Below are positions 1-6,092 of a stretch of DNA of 9,280 nt, one piece after another. The notes below the pieces were generated by a model. That model was given only the letters and a program-made list of their open reading frames with translations. It had not been told where the DNA came from and ran no database searches. Numbering within the stretch: the stretch's first letter is position 1; each line of letters opens with the position of its first letter. The stretch lies in NCBI GenBank assembly GCA_050744165.1, contig JBOGGN010000272.1, positions 1 through 9,280 of the forward strand, read 5' to 3'. This stretch comes from JBOGGN01 sp050744165. GTDB lineage: Bacteria > Actinomycetota > Acidimicrobiia > Acidimicrobiales > Palsa-688. The translations under genes were made by a program, and so were the position numbers.

Positions 1-395
1 TGCATCTGCCCCGACGGCTGGTGCATCAAGATCCGTGAATGCGGCAGCGCGAAGCGCTTCCCGGGTTGGCCCGAACACAGCAGGAACTGCCCCATCGACG
101 CCGCCAAACCCATACACACGGTCGCCACATCGCAGGGGATGTACTGCATGGTGTCGTAGATCGCCAAGCCGGCTGTCACCGAGCCGCCGGGTGAGTTGAT
201 GTAGAGGGAGATCTCCTTCTCCGGGTTCTCCGCGGCCAGGAGCAGCAACTGGGCGCACACCAGGTTGGCGGAGGCGTCGTCGACCTGCGTGCCGAGGAAC
301 ACGATGCGCTCTTTCAGCAGGCGCTGGTAGACATCGGCGGATCGGTCGGCGCCGGAGACCTGGTCTGTGATCGTCGGGAAGGTGCGTGGTGGCAT
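1..395 (-). CDS. clpP: ATP-dependent Clp protease proteolytic subunit ClpP (3' part missing)
   Basis: Serine peptidase subunit (family S14) that forms the tetradecameric barrel degrading proteins unfolded by ClpX or ClpC in the cytoplasm. The visible 131 codons begin MPPRTFPTIT and show the ClpP core: ERIVFLGTQVDD near residues 29-40, the substrate-groove motif YINSPGGSVTAG (65-76), the nucleophile in GLAASMG (Ser100) and the catalytic His125 in MHQPSG. The catalytic Asp lies beyond the window edge. The ATG at 395 leaves an N-terminus of normal ClpP length. No Shine-Dalgarno sequence precedes it, but a TAGCCT hexamer ends 6 bases upstream, which suggests a leaderless transcript. The gene is divergent from the J-domain gene across 74 bases. 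The family call is certain; which of several actinobacterial ClpP paralogues this is cannot be told. Confidence 0.96.
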   Translation of the reverse strand, partial: MPPRTFPTITDQVSGADRSADVYQRLLKERIVFLGTQVDDASANLVCAQLLLLAAENPEKEISLYINSPGGSVTAGLAIYDTMQYIPCDVATVCMGLAASMGQFLLCSGQPGKRFALPHSRILMHQPSGQM

Positions 396-401
396 GGCAA
401 G

Positions 402-407
402 AGGCTA
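402..407 (-). promoter_or_regulatory. candidate -10 hexamer (TAGCCT) for clpP
   Basis: On the minus strand TAGCCT matches the actinobacterial TAnnnT -10 pattern. It is separated from the clpP ATG by only CTTGCC, so transcription would begin at or next to the start codon. This fits leaderless expression and explains the missing Shine-Dalgarno sequence. No convincing -35 box is seen. A single hexamer is weak evidence. Confidence 0.3.
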
Positions 408-469
408 CCGGTTGACGGCCGATTTCCCGCGGGTGCCGGGGCGCCAGGTCGTGTGCGAGCATCGACTCG

Positions 470-1138
470 GTGACCACGCTGTACGAGCTGCTCGGTGCCG
501 ATCCTGCGGCCAGCCAGGACCAGCTCAAGGCCGCCTACCGGCGCCGTGCGCGCCAGCTGCACCCGGACCTCAACCGCAACCAAGAAGCGGGCGGGGAAAT
601 GCGCCGTCTCAACCAGGCCTGGGCGATCCTGAGCGATCCCGACGCTCGCCGCCGTTACGACGAGGAGTTGGCGGCGGAGCGCCCAGCGAGCCCCGCTCCG
701 ACCCCCGCGGAGCCCAGAACCCCAGACCCGGTGCACACCTTCGACGCCGACATCCTGCCTGGGCGGATCCCGTGGTGGGCGCAGGTGTTCCGGCCCTCGG
801 TGCTCTTGCTCGTCGTCTTGTTTCTGATCTTTATCGGCACCGCCTATGCCACCCATCCTGGCTCCGGAGGTTCCTCCCCGCCGCAACCCTCCTCGTCGAC
901 AACAACCACCTCTCCCTCGGTCGGGTCCACGGCCCCGACCACGGCGCCAGGCCCCAACCTGGTCGGCAGTTGCATCGTCAACCAGGCCACCTCGGTGCTC
1001 GTGGTGCCCTGCTCGGAAACACCCAACAGTCTGGTCCTGGCCGTCGTTCCTGCGCAGGTGTCCTGTCCGGCGGGGACCATGGGTCTCCTGCTGGAGGGCC
1101 AGCCGGAACAGGTCTGCGCCGAGGCGTCGAACCCCTGA
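470..1138 (+). CDS. membrane-anchored J-domain protein with extracytoplasmic Cys-containing domain
   Basis: A 222-residue DnaJ-like protein of unusual layout. Residues 3-66 form a J domain (LYELLGADPAAS, the HPD triad at 31-33, and the helix IV ending DPDARRRYDEEL), which in this family stimulates the ATPase of a DnaK-type Hsp70. There is no G/F region, zinc-finger region or DnaJ C-terminal domain. A Pro-rich linker (70-88) leads to one hydrophobic segment at about 110-127 (VLLLVVLFLIFIGTAYA). A Ser/Thr/Pro-rich spacer (131-161) then leads to a small C-terminal domain with four cysteines (168, 181, 199, 216). That domain's pattern (GSC...VVPCS..P......CP.GT) recalls actinobacterial secreted septum-formation-type domains. 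With the J domain kept in the cytoplasm, the tail would be outside, allowing two disulfides. The GTG at 470 places the J domain at the very N-terminus; no clear ribosome binding site is seen. It ends 24 bases before the convergent flippase-like gene. The J domain is certain; the role of the tail is unknown. Confidence 0.88.
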   Translation: MTTLYELLGADPAASQDQLKAAYRRRARQLHPDLNRNQEAGGEMRRLNQAWAILSDPDARRRYDEELAAERPASPAPTPAEPRTPDPVHTFDADILPGRIPWWAQVFRPSVLLLVVLFLIFIGTAYATHPGSGGSSPPQPSSSTTTTSPSVGSTAPTTAPGPNLVGSCIVNQATSVLVVPCSETPNSLVLAVVPAQVSCPAGTMGLLLEGQPEQVCAEASNP

Positions 1139-1162
1139 CCGGCGGGCGCTGAGTGTCCCGCG

Positions 1163-2524
1163 CTAGTTGTCCCGACCGGTGTGGTCCACCGTCTCCGAGG
1201 AGTGGGACCGCAACCCGTCAGCCCAGCGGCTCACCCGCTTGAGCCAACGTCCCAGCCGCTGCTTGCGCTGCTCCAGCACTTTCCCCTCCGGATCTCCCGG
1301 ATCGACCTGGAGGGACACGTAGGCCAGGCCGCCCAGGGGGATAGGCAGCCAGAAGTTGAGCAGCCGGTAGCTGGCGACGCCGAGGATGGCGACGCCCGAA
1401 GGGGTGCCGAAACCCACCAGCAGCGTGGTCAGCACGGCCTCCACCACACCCAGGCCACCGGGAGTGATGGGGATGGCGGCCAGGACGTTGGCCACCCCGA
1501 AGGCAACAAGGAGGCTCACGATCGACACGCGGTAGCCGAAGGCGGCGACGAAGACCCACAAGGACGCCGCGTCGAGCAGCCAGTTGGCGGCCGCCCAGGA
1601 TGCCGCCCGCACCAAGAGGTCCCGATCGGAGCCCAGCTGACGCAACCGCTCAGCCACCCGGTGGACCAGGCTGGTCACCGTGGCCGGCCTCAGCAACGGC
1701 AGCTTGGACGCGAGAGTGAACAGGACACGGGCCGATCGCTCCTCGCCGTTGGTCAAGGTGAACACCAGCACCGCGAATCCGCCCAGGGCAAGAATGCCCA
1801 CGATGGCCGCCGACAGGTAGATCGGGTTGAATCCGTAGAGCGGGATGGACACGACCAGGGCCAGCCACAGGATCATGTTCAGCACTACCGCCGAGCCGGC
1901 GCCCTGGGTGGCTATGGCGAAGCCGGCGTCGGGGCCGTCGACGCCGGCGTGGGTCAACAGCCGGTAGCCGAGTGGTGAGCCGGCCACCGTCCCCCCGGGG
2001 GCGATGTGGCTGAACCCGAGTGTCGTCAGCTGCACCCGTAGCAGCGTCAGCACGCCGGTTCGGTTCTCCCGCGGGAGCACCGAACGGGTCAGGAAGGCGT
2101 AGCTGACGATGGCTGCCGACTCGAAGGCCGCCCCCGCGATCAGGTAGGCCACGTGGACGTGACCCAGTTCCCGCAACGCCTTGCGGGTCCCCTGGACCTG
2201 GGGCAGGATCAGGAACTGGACCAAGAAGGCGAAGATCAGGATCTTAGTCACCCGCCGGACCGGGCGGGGGAACCATCTGGGCCACAGGCTGCGCTTGGCT
2301 CCCGGTCCGGTGCGGACTCCGCCCACGCTACGGCGGGCCCCATCGGCGCCAGCAGACGAGCTCAGCGGCGTCCGGGGAGCCGGGGTGCTGTTCGGCGAGC
2401 TGGCCGTGGACGGACTGCGTTCATTTGGGCCGTCGCCCGAAAAGGCTTCCTGGGGTGCCGGGGCCTTTCCCGTCGAGATATCGGGCGCCCCGCCCGGGTC
2501 GGCGCCCGGGGCGTCCTCCATCAT
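1163..2524 (-). CDS. flippase-like polytopic membrane protein (LPG synthase TM domain / YbhN family)
   Basis: A 453-residue integral membrane protein of the lysylphosphatidylglycerol-synthase transmembrane family (flippase-like domain, YbhN/AglD relatives). Family signatures are present: the conserved PGG motif in SHIAPGGTVAGSPLGYR (172-187) and the later ITPGGLGVVEAVL (353-365). Hydrophobic segments are visible near 93-110, 124-145, 205-230, 235-258, 308-330, 333-352, 360-380 and 383-406. It lacks the soluble aminoacyl-transfer domain of full MprF, so it is probably a lipid or glycolipid transport-type protein rather than an LPG synthase; the substrate cannot be read. Residues 1-80 are a low-complexity Pro/Ser/Gly/Ala tail, and a basic stretch (82-94) precedes the first helix. 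The start is uncertain: ATGATG at 2524-2519 has no good Shine-Dalgarno sequence, and an in-frame GTG at residue 67 is possible. It lies 77 bases after rdgB on the same strand and may be read through from it. Confidence 0.88.
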   Translation of the reverse strand: MMEDAPGADPGGAPDISTGKAPAPQEAFSGDGPNERSPSTASSPNSTPAPRTPLSSSAGADGARRSVGGVRTGPGAKRSLWPRWFPRPVRRVTKILIFAFLVQFLILPQVQGTRKALRELGHVHVAYLIAGAAFESAAIVSYAFLTRSVLPRENRTGVLTLLRVQLTTLGFSHIAPGGTVAGSPLGYRLLTHAGVDGPDAGFAIATQGAGSAVVLNMILWLALVVSIPLYGFNPIYLSAAIVGILALGGFAVLVFTLTNGEERSARVLFTLASKLPLLRPATVTSLVHRVAERLRQLGSDRDLLVRAASWAAANWLLDAASLWVFVAAFGYRVSIVSLLVAFGVANVLAAIPITPGGLGVVEAVLTTLLVGFGTPSGVAILGVASYRLLNFWLPIPLGGLAYVSLQVDPGDPEGKVLEQRKQRLGRWLKRVSRWADGLRSHSSETVDHTGRDN

Positions 2525-2601
2525 CCTGAAGGAGGGCGAAACGAGGCCATATCTCTAGTCTCGCATCCTGGCAGTGCTGGAGGCACGGACAGCGGCGAGC
2601 G

Positions 2602-3210
2602 TCAGGCGCCGGTGCTGCCGCCCGCGGAAGCCAACCGTTCCGCCAGCTGTCTGAAGGCCCGACCTCGGTGCGAAAGCCGGTGCTTGGCCCACCCGGACTC
2701 CTCAGCCAGCTGGGCGAAGGTGCGGCCATCACCCTCGTCGGGAACGAACACCGGGTCGTACCCGAAGCCCCCGGCGCCGACCGCCGTCTCGCCAATGGTC
2801 CCGCCTACCACGCCGACCGCCACCACCTCGCGGCCGTCGGGCCAGCGCGCCAAGGCGACAGACTTGAATGCAGCCCGCCGATCGGGCTCTCCTGCCAGGG
2901 CCTGCAAGAGCTTGGCCACGTTGTCGGCATAGCTGGCGTGCTCGCCGGCATAGCGGGCGCTGTAGACACCGGGCGCCCCGCCTAGTGCAACCACTTCGAG
3001 GCCGGTGTCGTCGGCCACCGCCGGAAGCCCCGTCGCCTCCACCAGGGCGATCGCCTTCAGCCGGGCGTTGTCCGTGAGGGTCTCCCCCGTCTCCTCCACG
3101 TCGGGGACCGACGCCGGGCGCGGCTCCAACTCGACCACGCCGGCCAGCAACTCCGCGATCTCAGCCGCCTTGTGCGGGTTGGCGGTGGCCAGCACGAAGC
3201 GCTCAGCCAC
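2602..3210 (-). CDS. rdgB: RdgB/HAM1 family XTP/dITP diphosphatase
   Basis: Cytoplasmic house-cleaning enzyme that hydrolyses deaminated purine nucleoside triphosphates (dITP, XTP) to the monophosphate and pyrophosphate, keeping them out of DNA and RNA. The 202 residues match the family length. Visible motifs are the N-terminal nucleotide-binding LATANPHKAAEI (7-18, with Thr9, Asn11 and Lys14), the metal-binding and catalytic VADDTGLEV (65-73), PGVYSARYAG (80-89), the purine-specificity loop GGFGYDPVFVP (147-157), and SHRGRAF near the end (180-186). The start is a GTG at 3210, giving MAERFVLATAN, the normal family N-terminus; no Shine-Dalgarno sequence is visible. It lies downstream of rph on the same strand, as in M. 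tuberculosis Rv1340-Rv1341. The 105-base gap carries a strong composite palindrome that could affect its expression. Confidence 0.96.
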   Translation of the reverse strand: MAERFVLATANPHKAAEIAELLAGVVELEPRPASVPDVEETGETLTDNARLKAIALVEATGLPAVADDTGLEVVALGGAPGVYSARYAGEHASYADNVAKLLQALAGEPDRRAAFKSVALARWPDGREVVAVGVVGGTIGETAVGAGGFGYDPVFVPDEGDGRTFAQLAEESGWAKHRLSHRGRAFRQLAERLASAGGSTGA

Positions 3211-3221
3211 CGGCGAAGGCG

Positions 3222-3281
3222 CCCTGTCGCGACAGGGTGGCCCGAATACCTACCGCATAGGGACAGGTATTCGGGCCACCC
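3222..3281. repeat. composite palindrome in the rph-rdgB gap
   Basis: Two overlapping perfect inverted repeats fill most of this gap. The first is the 16-base palindrome CCCTGTCGCGACAGGG at 3222-3237. The second is a 17-base inverted repeat: GGGTGGCCCGAATACCT at 3235-3251 and its exact complement at 3265-3281, with a 13-base loop. The two share the GGG at 3235-3237, so only one can form fully at a time. GACAG in the loop (3262-3266) could also pair with CTGTC (3224-3228). There is no T-run after the stem on either strand, so it is not a standard intrinsic terminator. It may be a dispersed repeat (REP/MITE-like), an RNA processing site between the two messages, or a protein binding site. Confidence 0.75.
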
Positions 3282-3315
3282 GTCACCGCCGGCACCGGCC
3301 GCGCCTCGGCGACGG

Positions 3316-4056
3316 TCATCGAGCGGGCCGTGCGGGCGGCGGGGTGGCCAGCACTGTTGCCTGGGCATCGAGGATGCTGGCAATGCCATGCTCGGCGAGC
3401 GACAGGAGGTCGTCCAGCTCGGCTTTACTGAACGGCAGCCCCTCCGCCGTCCCCTGGACCTCGACGAAGCGGCCGGAACTGGTCATCACCACGTTCATGT
3501 CGACCTGGGCGGTGCTGTCCTCCTGGTAGTCCAAGTCGAGCAGCGCGACCGCGTCGACGATGCCCACCGACACCGCGGCGCACGCCTCCCGCAGCGGCAT
3601 GGCCCGGATGGCCCCCTGCGTCGCCAGCCGCTGGCAGGCGTCATGAAGCGCCACGTAGGCACCACAGATGCTGGCCGTGCGGGTGCCGCCATCGGCCTGC
3701 AGCACGTCGCAGTCCAAGTTGATCTGGACTTCGCCCATGGCTCGCAGGTCGGTGACCGAACGCAACGCCCGACCGATCAGGCGCTGGATCTCCTGGGTTC
3801 GCCCCGACTGGCGACCCCGGGCCGCTTCCCGGTCGATGCGCTCGGGGCTGGCGCCCGGCAGCATCGAGTACTCGGCGGTGACCCAGCCCTTCCCTGTCCC
3901 CCGCATCCAGCGCGGCACCTCGGCGGCCACCGACGCCGTGCACAGCACCCTGGTGCGGCCCATGGCGACCAGCACCGAGCCCGCCGCGAACTCGGTGAAG
4001 TCCCGGGTGAAGCTGAGGGGCCGCAACTCGTCGATCTCGCGTCCGTCGCGCCTCAC
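3316..4056 (-). CDS. rph: ribonuclease PH
   Basis: Phosphate-dependent 3'-5' exoribonuclease that trims the 3' ends of tRNA precursors (tRNA nucleotidyltransferase activity). The 246-residue product is collinear with RNase PH throughout: RRDGREIDELRPLSFTRDF at the N-terminus, PRWMRGTGKGWVTAEYSMLP (48-67), the phosphate-binding Arg86 in SGRTQEIQRLIGRALR, DCDVLQADGGTRTASI (115-130), and the acidic pair Asp180/Asp186 in YQEDSTAQVDMNVV. The start is a GTG at 4056, 16 bases after the stop of the upstream MBL-fold gene; no strong Shine-Dalgarno sequence is seen, so coupling to upstream translation is likely. The C-terminus ends in a short Pro/Arg tail (PPPARPAR). Its place between the MBL gene and rdgB matches the M. 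tuberculosis Rv1338-Rv1341 order. Confidence 0.97.
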   Translation of the reverse strand: MRRDGREIDELRPLSFTRDFTEFAAGSVLVAMGRTRVLCTASVAAEVPRWMRGTGKGWVTAEYSMLPGASPERIDREAARGRQSGRTQEIQRLIGRALRSVTDLRAMGEVQINLDCDVLQADGGTRTASICGAYVALHDACQRLATQGAIRAMPLREACAAVSVGIVDAVALLDLDYQEDSTAQVDMNVVMTSSGRFVEVQGTAEGLPFSKAELDDLLSLAEHGIASILDAQATVLATPPPARPAR

Positions 4057-4072
4057 CGGCTTGCGGCGTTCG

Positions 4073-4855
4073 TCACAGGCAATAGGAGGCGTGCATTTCG
4101 CAGCACTCTACGGGCCCACCGAACGCGGCTGCCGCTTCCGCGGCGCTTTGAGCTCGGTCAACGATCGGCCAGATGTGGGTGATCAGGAGTCGCCGCACCC
4201 CGGCATCTCGGGCCAAGCGGCCCGCCTGGCGGGCGCTCAGGTGGGGCGAGGTCCCCTCGTGCTGCTGAAGAAACGTCGCCTCGCAGATCACCAGGTCGAG
4301 GCCGGTGCCGAGCGCGTCGAGTGACCACGCGGGCCCGGTGTCGGCGGTGTACCCGAAGGCGACGGGGTCGCCATCGGCACCGGTCGTGTCGATGCGGACG
4401 GCGAGAGTTTCGGGCGGGTGGTCGGTTCGGGCGAACCGGAGCCGGAACGGCCCCAGGGTGGCCGACCCCTGGTCGGCGATCTGGTGCCAGTCGAAGGTCG
4501 AGTTCACGTCGGGGCCGCTTCGCATCATCTGCGGAAGCTCGGCGGGGGCGTAGATGGGGACGTGACTGCGAGGCTCGATCCAGCGGCAGGCGATGAAGAA
4601 GCCCTCGAGATCGCTCCAGTGGTCGGGGTGGGAGTGGCTCACCACGACGGCGTCGACATCGGCGAGGCGGACGTGGGTCTGAAGGTTGGCCAGGGTGCCC
4701 GGCCCGGCGTCCAGCCACAGTGTGAAGCCCTGGCTGCGAAGCAGGTAGCCGCTGCAGGCAGTTCCGGGCCCGGCGTAGCTGCCCGAGTTCCCAAGCACCG
4801 TGATCGCCACCCCGCCGCCGGGACCGCCGGCGCCACTGCTCACTGCGGCGTCCAT
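4073..4855 (-). CDS. MBL-fold metallohydrolase, Rv1339-type candidate cAMP phosphodiesterase
   Basis: A 260-residue metallo-beta-lactamase-fold hydrolase of the RNase Z/phosphodiesterase-like branch. The dinuclear metal site is intact: HSHPDH at 74-79 (His74, His76, Asp78, His79), His146 in TDHPPET, Asp172 in YTADTGP and His227 in LITHIWP. GTSPHLSARQAG (201-212) is typical of this branch. By sequence and by position between murI and rph it corresponds to M. tuberculosis Rv1339, which has been reported as an atypical class II-like cAMP phosphodiesterase; the same activity here is an inference. The start is uncertain. The ATG at 4855 follows GGAGAG and overlaps murI by 16 bases. A GTG at 4843 overlaps the murI stop as GTGA, giving 256 residues. 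A later GTG just before AITVLGNSGSY is also possible. All imply translational coupling to murI. Confidence 0.9.
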   Translation of the reverse strand: MDAAVSSGAGGPGGGVAITVLGNSGSYAGPGTACSGYLLRSQGFTLWLDAGPGTLANLQTHVRLADVDAVVVSHSHPDHWSDLEGFFIACRWIEPRSHVPIYAPAELPQMMRSGPDVNSTFDWHQIADQGSATLGPFRLRFARTDHPPETLAVRIDTTGADGDPVAFGYTADTGPAWSLDALGTGLDLVICEATFLQQHEGTSPHLSARQAGRLARDAGVRRLLITHIWPIVDRAQSAAEAAAAFGGPVECCEMHASYCL

Positions 4856-5643
4856 CTCTCCACGCAGTCGATCTCCGGCCCGAACAACCGCCGCCCGAGG
4901 AAGCGGAACGTCTCCGCGTCGCCGGTGGAGATCCACCGGTGCTCCCCCTTGCCCGGGCTGCGCCGCCCGAGGCCGGTGTCGGCCAGGATGCCGCGGACCT
5001 CGAAGGCTGTCTCCTCGGCCGAACTCACGAGCACCACTTCCCGGCCCATCACGTCCGCGATGGTCCGGGCCAGAAACGGATAGTGCGTGCACCCGAGCAG
5101 CAGCGTGTCCACTCCCGCCGCCTGCACCGGGGCCAGCAGGCGCTCCGCCAGCACATGCACCTGGTCGCTGCGGGTATCCCCCCGCTCCACGAACTCCACG
5201 AAGCCGGGGCAGGCGGCACAGGTGAGCGACACCGCCGCCCGCTGGGCCGACACCGCCCGCTGGTAGGCGCCCGAGGAAATGGTCCCGACCGTCCCGATGA
5301 CCCCGATGCGCCCGTTGGCGGTGGCCCGGATGGCGGAGCGGATCCCGGGCTCGATGACGCCGATCAGTGGCCGGTCATACTCGAAGCGCAGCAGTTCGAG
5401 GGCGGCTGCCGAGGCGGTGTTGCAGGCCACCACGACCAGCTTCACGTCGTGTTCGACGACCAGTTTGGTCGTGATCTGGACGGCGAAGTCCCGCACCTCG
5501 GCCAGCGGCCGGGGGCCATAGGGGTACCGGCCGGTGTCGGCGATGTAGACCAGATCCTCGGCCGGTAGGAGGTCGATCAGGGCGCGAGCCACAGTGAGGC
5601 CACCGAACCCACTGTCGAAGACACCGATCGGGCGGTCGTCCAC
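4840..5643 (-). CDS. murI: glutamate racemase
   Basis: Cofactor-independent racemase converting L- to D-glutamate for peptidoglycan stem peptides in the cytoplasm. The 267 residues match the family length. Both catalytic cysteines are present: Cys74 in VVACNTASAAAL and Cys185 in LLLGCTHYPFL. So are the N-terminal GVFDSGFGGLTV (7-18, with Asp10 and Ser11) and YIADTGRYPYGPR (33-45). The start is a GTG at 5643 giving MDDRPIGVFDSG, the usual N-terminus. No Shine-Dalgarno sequence is visible; a TAGAGT hexamer 9 bases upstream suggests a short or absent leader. It is the first gene of the leftward run murI-MBL-rph-rdgB and is divergent from the small unknown gene at 5708. Its stop overlaps the next gene's start. 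Confidence 0.97.
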   Translation of the reverse strand: MDDRPIGVFDSGFGGLTVARALIDLLPAEDLVYIADTGRYPYGPRPLAEVRDFAVQITTKLVVEHDVKLVVVACNTASAAALELLRFEYDRPLIGVIEPGIRSAIRATANGRIGVIGTVGTISSGAYQRAVSAQRAAVSLTCAACPGFVEFVERGDTRSDQVHVLAERLLAPVQAAGVDTLLLGCTHYPFLARTIADVMGREVVLVSSAEETAFEVRGILADTGLGRRSPGKGEHRWISTGDAETFRFLGRRLFGPEIDCVERWTPQ

Positions 5644-5652
5644 GTCGAAGCG

Positions 5653-5658
5653 ACTCTA
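5653..5658 (-). promoter_or_regulatory. candidate -10 hexamer (TAGAGT) for murI
   Basis: TAGAGT on the minus strand fits TAnnnT and sits 9 bases upstream of the murI GTG, in the 64-base divergent gap. It would give a transcript with almost no 5' leader, in keeping with the absence of a Shine-Dalgarno sequence. No clear -35 element is seen. Confidence 0.28.
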
Positions 5659-5707
5659 TCGGCGAGCGACACCCCGATCGGTACTTCGGGCGTGGCGGCG
5701 GTGCATG

Positions 5708-6043
5708 ATGGGCACCACCAACGGGCCGCCATCGACCCCCGAAGAGAGGGTGCCCGCCGTGCCAGCTGCCACCACGCCCCGTGACATCGCCGACAAAGCA
5801 GTCGCCTTGGCCACCGGAAGCGACAAGGAACGCACCGGCGCCGCCGACGCCCTCATCAAGCTGGCGGGCAATGAACGTGACCCCCTCGAGCAGGCGCGCA
5901 AGGTGCTGGTCGGACGGATCCGCATCCGCTCCGACGACTTCGGCGCCACCGCCGGTCTCACCGTGCTCAACACGGCCCTGAGCAAGATCGGCTACGAGGT
6001 GCAGGCCCAGTGGAAGCCGAGGAAGTGGCTTCTGCCCCGATAG
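5708..6043 (+). CDS. small hypothetical protein
   Basis: Not recognised. The frame gives 111 residues from the second ATG of ATGATG. GGCGG lies 6 bases upstream, and third codon positions become strongly G/C from about here, whereas the same frame further upstream does not look coding. GTG codons at 5750 and 5759 are alternatives; the latter has AGAGAGG 9 bases upstream and would give 94 residues. The product begins with a Pro/Thr-rich stretch (residues 1-24). A predicted helical region follows (DIADKAVALATGSDKERTGA), then a basic, more conserved-looking C-terminus with VGRIRIRSDDFGATAGL (68-84) and WKPRKWLLPR (102-111). There is no signal peptide, membrane segment or known motif. It is divergent from murI and lies 49 bases before the next plus-strand gene, with which it may be cotranscribed. 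Confidence 0.6.
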   Translation: MGTTNGPPSTPEERVPAVPAATTPRDIADKAVALATGSDKERTGAADALIKLAGNERDPLEQARKVLVGRIRIRSDDFGATAGLTVLNTALSKIGYEVQAQWKPRKWLLPR

Positions 6044-6078
6044 CCCCACCACATCGGCCGGTGTCGGCGAATACCGAT

Positions 6079-6084
6079 TAAGGT
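6079..6084 (+). promoter_or_regulatory. candidate -10 hexamer (TAAGGT) for the 6093 gene
   Basis: TAAGGT fits TAnnnT, lies in a local AT-rich dip (ATACCGATTAAGG) in the 49-base gap, and ends 8 bases before the ATG at 6093. It would allow the larger gene its own start of transcription independent of the small upstream gene. No -35 match is seen. Confidence 0.25.
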
Positions 6085-6092
6085 TCGGAGCA

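Noticed and set aside
412..417. TTGACG as a -35 box for the J-domain gene
   Set aside because: No TAnnnT or similar -10 lies 16-18 bases downstream; the region there is GCCGGG.
1142..1161. GCGGG/CCCGC hairpin between the convergent J-domain and flippase-like genes
   Set aside because: Only five base pairs with a ten-base loop and no T-run; too weak to call a terminator.
1181..1978. Plus-strand frame antisense to the flippase-like gene
   Set aside because: Gln/His/Gly-rich shadow of a membrane-protein gene; no start signal or motif.
3222..3281. CRISPR repeat, IS end or tRNA at the palindrome
   Set aside because: There is a single copy in the window, no spacing pattern, no transposase nearby, and no cloverleaf with a T-loop or anticodon arm.
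3172..4182. Long plus-strand frame antisense to rph
   Set aside because: RNase PH on the minus strand is unambiguous; the plus frame has no motif and also crosses the palindrome.
4856..5092. N-terminal extension of the MBL-fold gene to 5092
   Set aside because: It would lie wholly inside murI in another frame with Arg/Gly/Pro-rich sequence; MBL homologues begin close to AITVLGNSGSY.
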